Source: Paenarthrobacter ureafaciens (GTDB lineage Bacteria; Actinomycetota; Actinomycetes; Actinomycetales; Micrococcaceae). From it: a stretch of 64,000 nt of DNA. Below the pieces are notes generated by a model. That model was not told the DNA's origin and made no database searches. It worked only from the letters and a program-made list of their open reading frames with translations. The stretch's first letter is position 1. Every line of letters begins with the position of its first letter. The translations under genes were made by a program, and so were the position numbers. The stretch lies in contig NZ_SBHM01000007.1 in assembly GCF_004028095.1 (NCBI RefSeq), forward strand, positions 2,294,001 to 2,358,000, read 5' to 3'. Positions 8,603-15,891 of this stretch are shown in pieces.

Positions 8603-9513
8603 GACTGGTCCCCGTCTCCGGATGCTGCCTCAAACTGCTCCAGCCGGCTCTTCAAGACTTTCTCCAATTCCTGGTTGGCCGCGTTCGCATCAGCAACCAC
8701 CTTGGTGGATTTCTCCTTCACTGCGGCCTCGTATTCGGTCCGTGCCTTGTTCAGGGGCTCGTTGATTCCCAACATGGCCGCAGCCGCCAGTGTTCGCTTG
8801 GCGATGCGCACCAGGTCCTCGTCGGCGTCCAGGACTTCCTGTTGCTTGTCCCGCTGGCCCTTGATGACGCCTTCAACGGCTGTCAGTAGCTTGTTGGTCT
8901 CTGCATCAGTGCCGTCTTTTGCCTCCGCGATGGCTTTCAAGCACGCATCGGCAACTTTGACGTATTCCGCAGAGTAGTTTTCGCTTTGCAGGTTAAGTTC
9001 GGTGTGGAGCGGCCCGCACGGCCCGCCCACCGACCGCGTAATGCTGGCGGTGTTGATGATGCGTTGGTCGTTGTAGGCAACCACCGCACCATACTTCTCC
9101 TTGAACTTTCCAAAAGCGTCGGAAACGGCAGGGTCCTGCAGGGCGGGGGATTCAGCCATCCGGTCCAGCTTGGCCATGTTGGCCGCTGATTCCCGTTGGA
9201 GCAGGTCAGCCTCGCGTTTGAGGACGGCGTCCTGCTCTTCCAGGGCATCTCCCTTGGAGACGTTGGTGTACCGCGCAGTGAATTCCTGAACCAAGGGATC
9301 ATAAAGGTTCATGGAGTTGTCCACGATCGACCGTTCCTTGTCGAAACGGACTACATCGGCGCGCTGGACGTCTGCGGGGCGTGAAAAGTACCACCACGCC
9401 CCGATTCCCAAGGCCGCGGCGACCAAAGCCACGACCACAACGATGATGACGTTCCGCCGCCCTTTTCCGCGAGCCTGTTCGGTGCCATCACCCAAAGCTT
9501 GGCTATCACTCAA
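8599..9513 (-). CDS. Membrane-anchored extracytoplasmic helical protein, ~304 aa, partner of the next gene
   Basis: Function unknown. A short hydrophilic N-terminus with GKGRR, one transmembrane helix (NVIIVVVVALVAAALGIGAWWYF), and a ~250-residue Glu/Lys/Ala-rich helical outer part with two Cys (GGPCGPLH and VADACLK). The plan mirrors the 347-residue neighbour, suggesting an old duplication. The frame is open to a TTG at 9528, but the TTG at 9513 is preferred because GGGGGA lies six bases before it, whereas nothing suitable precedes 9528. First gene of a two-gene unit; translation of the second is coupled by a 4-bp overlap. Confidence 0.72.
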   Translation of the reverse strand: MSDSQALGDGTEQARGKGRRNVIIVVVVALVAAALGIGAWWYFSRPADVQRADVVRFDKERSIVDNSMNLYDPLVQEFTARYTNVSKGDALEEQDAVLKREADLLQRESAANMAKLDRMAESPALQDPAVSDAFGKFKEKYGAVVAYNDQRIINTASITRSVGGPCGPLHTELNLQSENYSAEYVKVADACLKAIAEAKDGTDAETNKLLTAVEGVIKGQRDKQQEVLDADEDLVRIAKRTLAAAAMLGINEPLNKARTEYEAAVKEKSTKVVADANAANQELEKVLKSRLEQFEAASGDGDQS

Positions 9514-9549
9514 AGCTTGTTCCCCCAATTTTCATGCGCTCAATAGAGT

Positions 9550-10014
9550 CTAGACGTCGTGCTGCAGCCTCTTGACGAAAAGCTTGGTCCGTTCCTGGGT
9601 TGGTGAACTCAATACTTCGGCCGCCGGTCCGCGTTCAACCACCACTCCGCCGTCCATGAAAATGACTTCGTCCGCCACATGCCGGGCGAAAGCCAGTTCG
9701 TGGGTGACGATCACCATGGTCACGGCACGCAGAAGGTCGATCGTGGCGATCTGGCTGACCAGCTCCGCGGGCGTGGGAGGCACCGGATCTCCGTGCAGGA
9801 CCGCGTAGAGGTCGAAGGTCGCCAGCTCCTGGACCGGATTGAGGCCGTAAGCCCGGCTGATGCTCACCAGCGTTGACTCGGCCACCTTTCCCCGGACCAG
9901 CTGCTGGGCAAGAGTGGTGCGTTTGATGCCGGACACCCTGCAGACATCAGCCGTGCTGGCGTCGGGCGCAACGTTGTGCAGCCAGCGCTGGAACGCCTTG
10001 GACTGTAAGGGCAT
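9550..10014 (-). CDS. Chimeric ORF: HTH-type regulator N-terminus joined to the C-terminus of an amino-acid ABC transporter ATPase
   Basis: Residues 1 to about 98 (MPLQSKAFQRWLHNVAPDAS ... ATIDLLRAV) look like a small XRE-like DNA-binding protein, with a helix-turn-helix in the stretch STADVCRVSGIKRTTLAQQL. From residue ~99 the sequence is TMVIVTHELAFARHVADE, then VIFMDGGVVVERGPAAEVL and TQERTKLFVKRL. That is the H-loop and C-terminal end of GlnQ/ArtP-type ATPases. Walker A, signature and Walker B are all absent, so it cannot be an ATPase. The join is in frame without a stop. It reads like a deletion fusion of two genes; whether it is expressed or functional is unknown. Confidence 0.8.
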   Translation of the reverse strand: MPLQSKAFQRWLHNVAPDASTADVCRVSGIKRTTLAQQLVRGKVAESTLVSISRAYGLNPVQELATFDLYAVLHGDPVPPTPAELVSQIATIDLLRAVTMVIVTHELAFARHVADEVIFMDGGVVVERGPAAEVLSSPTQERTKLFVKRLQHDV

Positions 10015-10073
10015 GAAAGACTTTCTACGGGTCTGTAAGGGTGGTTCCAGCCATGCACTGAAGATTGCCGGAA

Positions 10074-10175
10074 GTGGGAGTACGAATCGATTTTACGCGG
10101 ACACCACATTGAATTATGCTTGTTTCTTGAACCCGCTGGTCCGTACACCCCCCAAGTCCGGACCGGCGGGTTTTT
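10074..10175 (+). promoter_or_regulatory. Leader with candidate uORFs and an attenuator upstream of the ABC-F gene
   Basis: Two short reading frames precede an intrinsic terminator. One is GTG 10074 to TGA 10112 (12 residues, MGVRIDFTRTPH); the other is ATG 10116 to TGA 10130 (MLVS), whose stop touches the 5' arm of the terminator. Ribosome sites for both are weak. A leader peptide plus terminator is the known layout of ribosome-sensing attenuators that control ABC-F and other antibiotic-resistance genes. Which uORF matters is not resolved. Confidence 0.5.
10130..10175 (+). terminator. Intrinsic terminator (attenuator) in the ABC-F leader
   Basis: A 14-bp stem pairs 10130-10143 (AACCCGCTGGTCCG) with 10159-10172, with one G-U pair and a 15-base loop, followed directly by TTTTT. 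It lies 43 bases before the ABC-F start codon and after the probable transcript start. No complete gene needs terminating here on the plus strand. A second hairpin (10180-10186 with 10194-10200) sits just before the GAGAGGA ribosome site. Confidence 0.75.
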
Positions 10176-10218
10176 CCATGCCTGCCCACCGACGGCAGGC
10201 CGCGAGAGGATTTAGCGA

Positions 10219-11880
10219 ATGACTGCAACGTTGGTTGCCAAGGACCTGTCCGGCGGCCACGGCCACCGCACGCTCTTTTCCAAGCTGTCACTCACCGTTG
10301 CTCCCGGCGACGTCGTGGGCGTGGTGGGCGCCAACGGTGCCGGAAAGTCCACGCTGCTGCGCCTCCTGTCCGGAGTGGACCAGCCCCAGGGCGGCAAGGT
10401 CAGCCTTGCCCCGGCTGACGCTTTTGTGGGCTGGTTGCCGCAGGAACACGAGCGCACCGAAGGCGAAACGATCGCCGCCTACATCGCCCGCCGGACCGGT
10501 TGTGCGCGGGCAACAGCGGACATGGAAACCACGGCCGAGGCTCTGGGTTCCGGGGCGACCGGTGCCGATGATGCCTACTCGGTTGCCTTCGACCGTTGGA
10601 TGGCATCCGGCGCTGCCGACCTTGAAGAAAGAATCCCTGCCGTCCTTGCGGACCTCGGCCTGGAAGTGGGCTCCGAGGCCGTCATGACGGGACTCTCCGG
10701 AGGGCAGGCTGCACGCGTTGCGCTCGCCGCCCTCTTGCTGAGCCGCTTCGACGTCGTCCTGTTGGACGAACCCACGAATGACCTCGACCTTGACGGACTC
10801 GCCCGGCTGGAGGCGTTCGTCCAGGGCCTGCGTGGCGGCGTCGTGCTGGTGTCCCATGACCGCGAGTTCCTGGCCCGCTGTGTCACCACAATCGTGGAGC
10901 TGGACCTCGCGCAGAACTCCGTGTCCGTTTACGACGGGGGATACGAGGCTTTCCTGGAAGAACGGGCCATTGCCAAGCGCCATGCCCGGGAACGGTATGA
11001 GGAGTACGCCTCCACCAAGGCAGACCTCGTGGCGCGGGCACGCACGCAGCGTGAGTGGAGCTCCCAAGGCGTCCGGAACGCGATGAAGAAGAACCCGGAC
11101 AACGACAAGATCCGCAGGGCAGCCAGTACGGAATCCTCGGAGAAGCAGGCGCAGAAAGTCCGCCAGATGGAGTCGCGGATTGCCCGGCTCACGGAAGTGG
11201 AAGAGCCGCGCAAGGAGTGGCAATTGCAGTTCAGCATTGGCCAGGCGCCGCGTTCCAGCGCCGTCGTGGCCACCTTGCGGGACGCCGTCGTACGTCAGGG
11301 CGACTTCACGCTGGGGCCGGTGAACCTGCAACTCAACGGCGGCGAACGGATCGGCATCACAGGCCCCAACGGGGCCGGCAAGTCCACGCTGCTGCGGTTG
11401 CTGCTGGGGACGCGCGTTCCCGACGACGGCGATGCTTCCATGGGTGCCTCCGTCGCGGTGGGCGAGATTGACCAGGCCCGCGGGCTGCTCGACGGCGACA
11501 AGAAGCTGGGCGACGCTGTTGAAGCGGTGCTCGTGGACTGGAACAGCGCCGACGTCCGAACGCTCCTTGCCAAGTTCGGCCTCAAGGCGGACCACACGTC
11601 CCGCACTGTCGACTCCCTGTCTCCGGGAGAGCGGACGCGCGCGGGACTGGCCCTGCTGCAGGCCCGCGGCGTGAACCTGTTGGTGCTCGACGAGCCCACC
11701 AACCACCTCGACCTGCCCGCGATCGAACAGCTTGAGGAAGCGTTGGAGAGTTACGATGGCGCTTTGCTGCTGGTCACGCACGACCGACGCTTGCTGGAGA
11801 ACGTCCGGCTCGACTCCCGATGGCACCTGGATAACGGCCGCGTCCAGGAGCTGCACCACACACCAGGCCAGGAGAAGTAA
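10219..11880 (+). CDS. ABC-F family ATPase (ribosome-associated type)
   Basis: Two ATPase domains in one 553-residue chain without membrane segments: GANGAGKST (37-45), LSGGQ (159-163) and LDEPTNDLD (182-190) in the first, and GPNGAGKST (382-390), LSPGE and LDEPTNHLD in the second. They are joined by a charged helical linker (about 245-330), the P-site tRNA interaction motif of ABC-F proteins. Such proteins act on ribosomes in translation or give resistance to macrolide, lincosamide or pleuromutilin drugs. The attenuator upstream favours an inducible resistance role; that is inference. The next gene, an ABC exporter, starts 3 bases after the stop, so the two are probably co-transcribed. Confidence 0.9.
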   Translation: MTATLVAKDLSGGHGHRTLFSKLSLTVAPGDVVGVVGANGAGKSTLLRLLSGVDQPQGGKVSLAPADAFVGWLPQEHERTEGETIAAYIARRTGCARATADMETTAEALGSGATGADDAYSVAFDRWMASGAADLEERIPAVLADLGLEVGSEAVMTGLSGGQAARVALAALLLSRFDVVLLDEPTNDLDLDGLARLEAFVQGLRGGVVLVSHDREFLARCVTTIVELDLAQNSVSVYDGGYEAFLEERAIAKRHARERYEEYASTKADLVARARTQREWSSQGVRNAMKKNPDNDKIRRAASTESSEKQAQKVRQMESRIARLTEVEEPRKEWQLQFSIGQAPRSSAVVATLRDAVVRQGDFTLGPVNLQLNGGERIGITGPNGAGKSTLLRLLLGTRVPDDGDASMGASVAVGEIDQARGLLDGDKKLGDAVEAVLVDWNSADVRTLLAKFGLKADHTSRTVDSLSPGERTRAGLALLQARGVNLLVLDEPTNHLDLPAIEQLEEALESYDGALLLVTHDRRLLENVRLDSRWHLDNGRVQELHHTPGQEK

Positions 11881-11882
11881 CC

Positions 11883-13784
11883 ATGAGCATGGATGGCGTT
11901 GCCTGGAGCTCGCTGCATAAACTGACCCGCGCCCAAAGCGGCTCGCAGCCGTTCTCGAAGGAAACCCTGAAACGGGTCATGGCCTTCGCCGCGCCGCACA
12001 AGGGCAAGCTCATCGGGTTCGTCCTTGCCTCGATCGCGGGCGCCGTGCTGGCCGTCGCCACACCTGTCCTCGCCGGGCAAGTAGTGGACGCCATCATCGG
12101 CAACGCCGGCGCCGGCACGGTGATCTGGCTTGCTGTCCTGATCGCCCTGGTTGCAGTGGGTGAAGCGGGCGTTGGGCTCGTGACCCGCTGGTTGTCCTCC
12201 ACCATCGGCGAGGGCGTCATCGTGGACCTTCGCACCCGCGTGTTCGACCATGTCCAGCGAATGCCCATCGCGTTCTTCACCCGGACCCGCACCGGCGCGC
12301 TGGTGAGCCGCCTCAACAATGACGTGATCGGCGCACAGTCCGCGTTCGCCGGCACGCTGTCCGGCGTCGTCAGCAACGTGGTGGCGCTTGTCCTGACGCT
12401 CGCGGTCATGCTCAACACCTCGTGGCTGGTCACCGTGCTTGCCATGATCCTGTTGCCGATCTTCCTCATTCCCGCCCGGCGCATGGGCTCCAGGCTGGCC
12501 GATCTCCGGCGCGAGGCTGCTGCCCACAACGCGGCCATGGGCACCCAGATGACCGAGCGGTTCTCAGCCCCCGGCGCTACGTTGGTAAAGCTTTTCGGAC
12601 GCCCGGATGAGGAATCACGCGAGTTCGCTGCCCGTGCCGGCCGCGTGCGGGACATCGGCATCCGCACAGCGATGCTGCAGTTCACCTTCGTCACGGCGCT
12701 GACCCTGGTGTCCGCCCTCGCTTTGGCACTGGTTTACGGGCTGGGCGGTTGGTTGGCCATCGGCGGCCAGTTGGCGGCGGGCGACGTCGTGGTCCTCGCC
12801 CTGTTGCTGACCCGCCTCTACGCACCGCTCACCTCGCTGTCCAATGCCCGCGTGGAGATCATGAGTGCGTTGGTCAGCTTTGAGCGCGTGTTTGAAATCC
12901 TGGACTTGAAGCCGCTCATCACGGAAAAGCCCGACGCCGTCACCGTTCCGCCGGGACCCGTGGCCATTGAGTTCGACGACGTCCGCTTCGCCTACCCCTC
13001 CGCGGAAAAGGTCTCCCTGGCCTCCCTTGAGGACGTGGCCACCCTCGATACCCGCGGCGGGGAAGAAGTCCTTCACGGCATCAGCTTCCGCGTCGAGCCC
13101 GGGGAGACGGTGGCGCTGGTGGGATCGTCAGGCGCCGGCAAGTCAACCATCGCCCAGCTGCTCTCCCGCCTCTACGACGTCGACTCCGGTGCAGTACGGC
13201 TTGGCGGCACAGAAGCCCGGGACGGCGTGGACGTGCGCGATGTGCGCTTCGATTCGCTGCGGGACACCTTGGGAATGGTCACGCAGGACGGCCACTTGTT
13301 CCACGAAACCATTGCTTCCAACCTCCGTCTGGCACGGCCGGACGCCACGGAAGAGGACATGTGGGACGTGCTTCGCCGGGCGCGCCTGGAAGGCATGATC
13401 CGTTCCCTTCCCGATGGCCTGGAAACTGTGGTGGGGGAGCGCGGGTACCGGCTCTCCGGTGGCGAAAGGCAACGCCTCACCATCGCCCGGCTCCTGATCA
13501 AGCAGCCGCGCGTCGTCATCCTCGACGAGGCAACAGCCGCACTCGACTCCACCAATGAAGCCGCCGTGCAAGCGGCCTTGGGAGAAGCGCTCGAGGGGCG
13601 CACCGCCGTCGTGATTGCCCATCGCTTGTCCACCATCCGCGCCGCGGATGCGATCCTGGTGGTTGAGGACGGCCGGATTGTGGAGCGGGGCACGCACACG
13701 GAGTTGCTTGCGGCGGACGGACGCTATGCGGAGCTCTACCGGACGCAGTTCGCCGAAGCTACGGCCGTGGCCCGCGAGTTCTAG
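11883..13784 (+). CDS. ABC exporter, fused transmembrane and ATPase domains
   Basis: A 633-residue half-transporter. The six-helix exporter domain covers about 40-340, and the ATPase domain follows with GSSGAGKST (414-422), LSGGERQR (524-531) and LDEATAALD (547-555), all canonical. It should work as a homodimer exporting lipids, drugs or peptides; the substrate cannot be read from sequence. The start lies two bases after the ABC-F gene, whose own end (AGGAGAAG) supplies the ribosome site. Co-expression with an ABC-F protein suggests drug exposure as a shared cue. A strong hairpin terminator follows. Confidence 0.9.
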   Translation: MSMDGVAWSSLHKLTRAQSGSQPFSKETLKRVMAFAAPHKGKLIGFVLASIAGAVLAVATPVLAGQVVDAIIGNAGAGTVIWLAVLIALVAVGEAGVGLVTRWLSSTIGEGVIVDLRTRVFDHVQRMPIAFFTRTRTGALVSRLNNDVIGAQSAFAGTLSGVVSNVVALVLTLAVMLNTSWLVTVLAMILLPIFLIPARRMGSRLADLRREAAAHNAAMGTQMTERFSAPGATLVKLFGRPDEESREFAARAGRVRDIGIRTAMLQFTFVTALTLVSALALALVYGLGGWLAIGGQLAAGDVVVLALLLTRLYAPLTSLSNARVEIMSALVSFERVFEILDLKPLITEKPDAVTVPPGPVAIEFDDVRFAYPSAEKVSLASLEDVATLDTRGGEEVLHGISFRVEPGETVALVGSSGAGKSTIAQLLSRLYDVDSGAVRLGGTEARDGVDVRDVRFDSLRDTLGMVTQDGHLFHETIASNLRLARPDATEEDMWDVLRRARLEGMIRSLPDGLETVVGERGYRLSGGERQRLTIARLLIKQPRVVILDEATAALDSTNEAAVQAALGEALEGRTAVVIAHRLSTIRAADAILVVEDGRIVERGTHTELLAADGRYAELYRTQFAEATAVAREF

Positions 13785-13793
13785 CCCAACTGA

Positions 13794-13841
13794 CTGGCAT
13801 TAGGGGTTGCTCTGAGCCCTCAGAACAACCCCTATTGCCAG
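13794..13841. terminator. Bidirectional terminator between the ABC exporter and NUDIX genes
   Basis: A 23-bp imperfect inverted repeat (13794-13816 with 13819-13841) with two mismatches and a very short loop. It begins 9 bases after the exporter stop and ends directly at the stop codon of the convergent NUDIX gene. Confidence 0.75.
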
Positions 13842-14240
13842 TTACTTCGGGGATTCGAGGGCAGGGAGGACGTGGTCCGTGAGCAGCGGTGCGAGGTCCT
13901 CCGGCCAAGGCTCCGTCACATCGAGCCAACGGATCTCAGCGATCTCCGCCGACGGGTGCGCCTCCCAGATGCCAGGCGCCGTGAAGACCGTGGCCTCGAT
14001 GGTGGTGGCTTCCTCATTGGCGGCCACGGCATGCCAAACGCCCAATGGCTCGAGGTCCGCGGGCGCCACATCGATGCCGACTTCCTCCAGCAGCTCCCGC
14101 GACGCCGCCTCCGCGGCGTTCTCGCCGGCCTCGGGCTTCCCGCCGGGGTGCATGAATTTCCCGGTGCCGCGCTTGCGAACGGTCAGGAGTTGGCCGGCCC
14201 GGTTGTAGACACAGACGGCACTGACCACGATCACGTTCAT
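13842..14240 (-). CDS. NUDIX hydrolase, 132 aa
   Basis: The NUDIX box runs from Gly34 to Ile56: GKPEAGE, then the RELLEEVGI part with the metal-binding Glu residues. These enzymes hydrolyse nucleoside diphosphates linked to another group, often oxidised nucleotides, NADH or ADP-ribose; the substrate here is not predictable. The frame is open upstream for another 41 codons, but the ATG at 14240 overlaps the stop of the preceding DUF6314 gene (ATGA) and gives MNVIVVSAVC, the usual beginning of the fold. The C-terminal half (IEATVFTAPGIWEAHPSAEI..EIRWLDV) is typical of MutT-like members. Confidence 0.88.
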   Translation of the reverse strand: MNVIVVSAVCVYNRAGQLLTVRKRGTGKFMHPGGKPEAGENAAEAASRELLEEVGIDVAPADLEPLGVWHAVAANEEATTIEATVFTAPGIWEAHPSAEIAEIRWLDVTEPWPEDLAPLLTDHVLPALESPK

Positions 14241-14677
14241 TGCGCTCTCTCCAAGTGCGATTCCAGCAGCAGGTCCTTGGCCGGGCCGTGGACGTCCCAC
14301 GTGAAGCTGAAGGAATCCGGTCCTTGCCAGGAATAGCGGACGTGATAGTCGTCGGGGTCGCACCAGTGCTTGTCCGTGGCCAGGCCGGAGAAGCTCATCA
14401 CATGGAAAGGACGGCCATCAGGGAAGAACACGTCCAGGGTGCGCCGGTCGGCGCCGGGTTTCAGGACATACTCACGGAAAGCGGGGCCTGTGTGCGTGGG
14501 CCAGTGCATGGTTCCGTCTTCGCGGTAGTCCAGTCCGCCGTCGGGGTTCCTGATGTAACGCACGACGCCGGTAAAGGTTCCGCGGGTGCCGGTGGCGCGG
14601 TCCAGAAGGGTTCGTTCCACGGACCATTCGCCGGCCAGGTAGGCCAGCAAGTCCTCCGGCGGCTGATGGTCCTTCAA
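14237..14677 (-). CDS. DUF6314 family protein, 146 aa
   Basis: A small protein resembling the DUF6314 family; motifs include LAGEWSVERTLLDRATGTRGTFTG, YREDGTMHW, DVFFPDGRPFHVM and WQGPDSFSFTWDVHGPAKDL, a lipocalin-like beta-rich pattern. Function is unknown. The most upstream start, TTG at 14677, lies only one base beyond the 3' end of the tRNA-Arg gene, and the only Shine-Dalgarno-like string (GAGGG) is the tRNA's own acceptor strand. Another TTG eight codons in has GGAGG too close to it, so the start is uncertain. The gene overlaps the NUDIX gene by 4 bp. Confidence 0.75.
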   Translation of the reverse strand: MKDHQPPEDLLAYLAGEWSVERTLLDRATGTRGTFTGVVRYIRNPDGGLDYREDGTMHWPTHTGPAFREYVLKPGADRRTLDVFFPDGRPFHVMSFSGLATDKHWCDPDDYHVRYSWQGPDSFSFTWDVHGPAKDLLLESHLERAQ

Positions 14678-14678
14678 G

Positions 14679-14751
14679 TGCCCTCGATTGGAATCGAACC
14701 AACGACACCGGCTTTAGGAGAGCCGTGCTCTATCCACTGAGCTACGAGGGC
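14679..14751 (-). tRNA. tRNA-Arg (anticodon CCT)
   Basis: Reading the minus strand, GCCCTCG pairs with CGAGGGC as acceptor stem, with discriminator A. The D arm is TAGCTCAGTGGATAGAGCA, the anticodon loop is CTCCTAA with anticodon CCT (reads AGG), and the T arm contains GGTTCGATTCC. The total is 73 bases with no encoded CCA. No integrase or attachment-site duplication is visible next to it. Confidence 0.95.
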
Positions 14752-14857
14752 ATGTTTCCTGGTCCTGGATTCCTCCGCGGAGGGGTCCAAGGCCCGGACA
14801 CGACTACAAGCATACAAGCTGCCGGGGCAGTGCCCGAACACCGCTAGGCTGGCGGAC

Positions 14858-15634
14858 ATGAAAGGACAAGCGACTGCGCCGGAAGTGGCCGGAACTTTCC
14901 TTCCGAACGTTCGGAGCATCCGGGCAGGGATCGGTGGCTGGGCGCAACTGAGTGTTGTCCAGTACTTCGTGGCAGAGGCCGCTGTGATCGAGGCGTGGGC
15001 GGGCCCGGAGCCCTACAGCCGTGCCACCGGATTCATCAGCGACCTCGGTGCCGTGTCCTGCGGGGTCTACGAGGACCGCGACGTTTGTTCACCCCTGCAT
15101 CTCCTCATGAACGTGTCCTTTGTTGTGCAGGGGCTGGCCTTGGTGTTGGGTGCGTTGTTCCTAACGGCGGGCCTGCTGTGCGTTGCCGCCCGACCGGGGG
15201 TTCCTGCCCGGCGCTTCCACACCAATTCCGTGCGGGTGTTGGCCAAGCCGTGGATCCTTGCCGTGGCTATCCGGATCCTTACGGGTGTTGCCGGCGTGGG
15301 GACGATCATCGTGGGCCTGGTTCCCGAGGACTACGGCTCGCCCTGGCATCTGGCCGGCGCGCTCATGTTCTTCATCGGCGGCGGGTTTGCGTTGCTGCTG
15401 CTTGGCTTCCTCTGGGTGAAGCAAACGCCGGTGAGCTGGTTCCTTGCCGCTTGCGGTGTTGTGTGCGTCGGGGCCCTGGTTGTTGGCGGAGTGACTGCCA
15501 TGGATGTGCCCCAGCCGGGTTTGCTGGAGCGGTTCATGGCGTACCCGGTGACCGTCGGGTTGGCTGCGGCGGGCCTGGTGATCGCGCAACGCGTGCATCG
15601 GGAGCGGCGTTTCCGTGCCCTGCAGGCCCGGTAG
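14858..15634 (+). CDS. DUF998 membrane protein, 258 aa (first of two)
   Basis: An integral membrane protein with about six hydrophobic segments and the DUF998 pattern ISDLGAVSCG ... VCSPLHLLMNVSFVVQGLALVLGALF ... GLVPEDYGSPWHLAGAL. Function unknown. The gene 260 bp downstream has the same architecture and key phrases (ISDLGAAHCG, VCSPLNWLMNASFVLQG, GLVPED), so the two arose by duplication. The C-terminus is basic (RVHRERRFRALQAR). The final codons are copied, with the stop mutated, in the repeat array that follows. Confidence 0.85.
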   Translation: MKGQATAPEVAGTFLPNVRSIRAGIGGWAQLSVVQYFVAEAAVIEAWAGPEPYSRATGFISDLGAVSCGVYEDRDVCSPLHLLMNVSFVVQGLALVLGALFLTAGLLCVAARPGVPARRFHTNSVRVLAKPWILAVAIRILTGVAGVGTIIVGLVPEDYGSPWHLAGALMFFIGGGFALLLLGFLWVKQTPVSWFLAACGVVCVGALVVGGVTAMDVPQPGLLERFMAYPVTVGLAAAGLVIAQRVHRERRFRALQAR

Positions 15635-15837
15635 GGGTGCTCGCAGGTCCGGTTGGGGCGGGCCGGGCGGGAACGGTAGCGGCACAGGTCCGGAACGGGT
15701 GCCTCCGGGTGGGGCGCACCCTTTTCCGCCGTGCGCGCCCGTACGAATAGGGGCGTCGGGTGGGGACAGCAGCGCCACAGGTCCGGAACGGGCGCGCCGG
15801 GCGGGAACGGCAGCGGCACAGGTCCAGAAACGGGCGT
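15622..15837. repeat. Degenerate ~20/41-bp repeats derived from the first DUF998 gene's 3' end
   Basis: The gene end GCAGGCCCGGTAGGGG (15622-15637) recurs as GCAGGTCCGGTTGGGG (15643-15658). It then recurs inside longer ~41-bp units containing CACAGGTCCGGAACGGG at about 15663-15702, 15756-15795 and 15797-15837. The stop codon TAG becomes TTG or AAC in the copies. No gene is supported between 15635 and 15891. Confidence 0.75.
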
Positions 15838-15891
15838 GAACCATGCTCACAAGGGCTGCGTCGTGCACGGCCCGGGTCTATCCTTGGCGCT

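Noticed and set aside
14679-14858. tRNA-Arg as an integration site of a genomic island
   Set aside because: No integrase, no duplicated tRNA 3' end in the window, and flanking genes look native.
15760-15891. An N-terminal extension of the second DUF998 gene
   Set aside because: The extra codons are translated intergenic repeats (Arg/Gly-rich); the ATG at 15892 gives a start like that of the paralogue.
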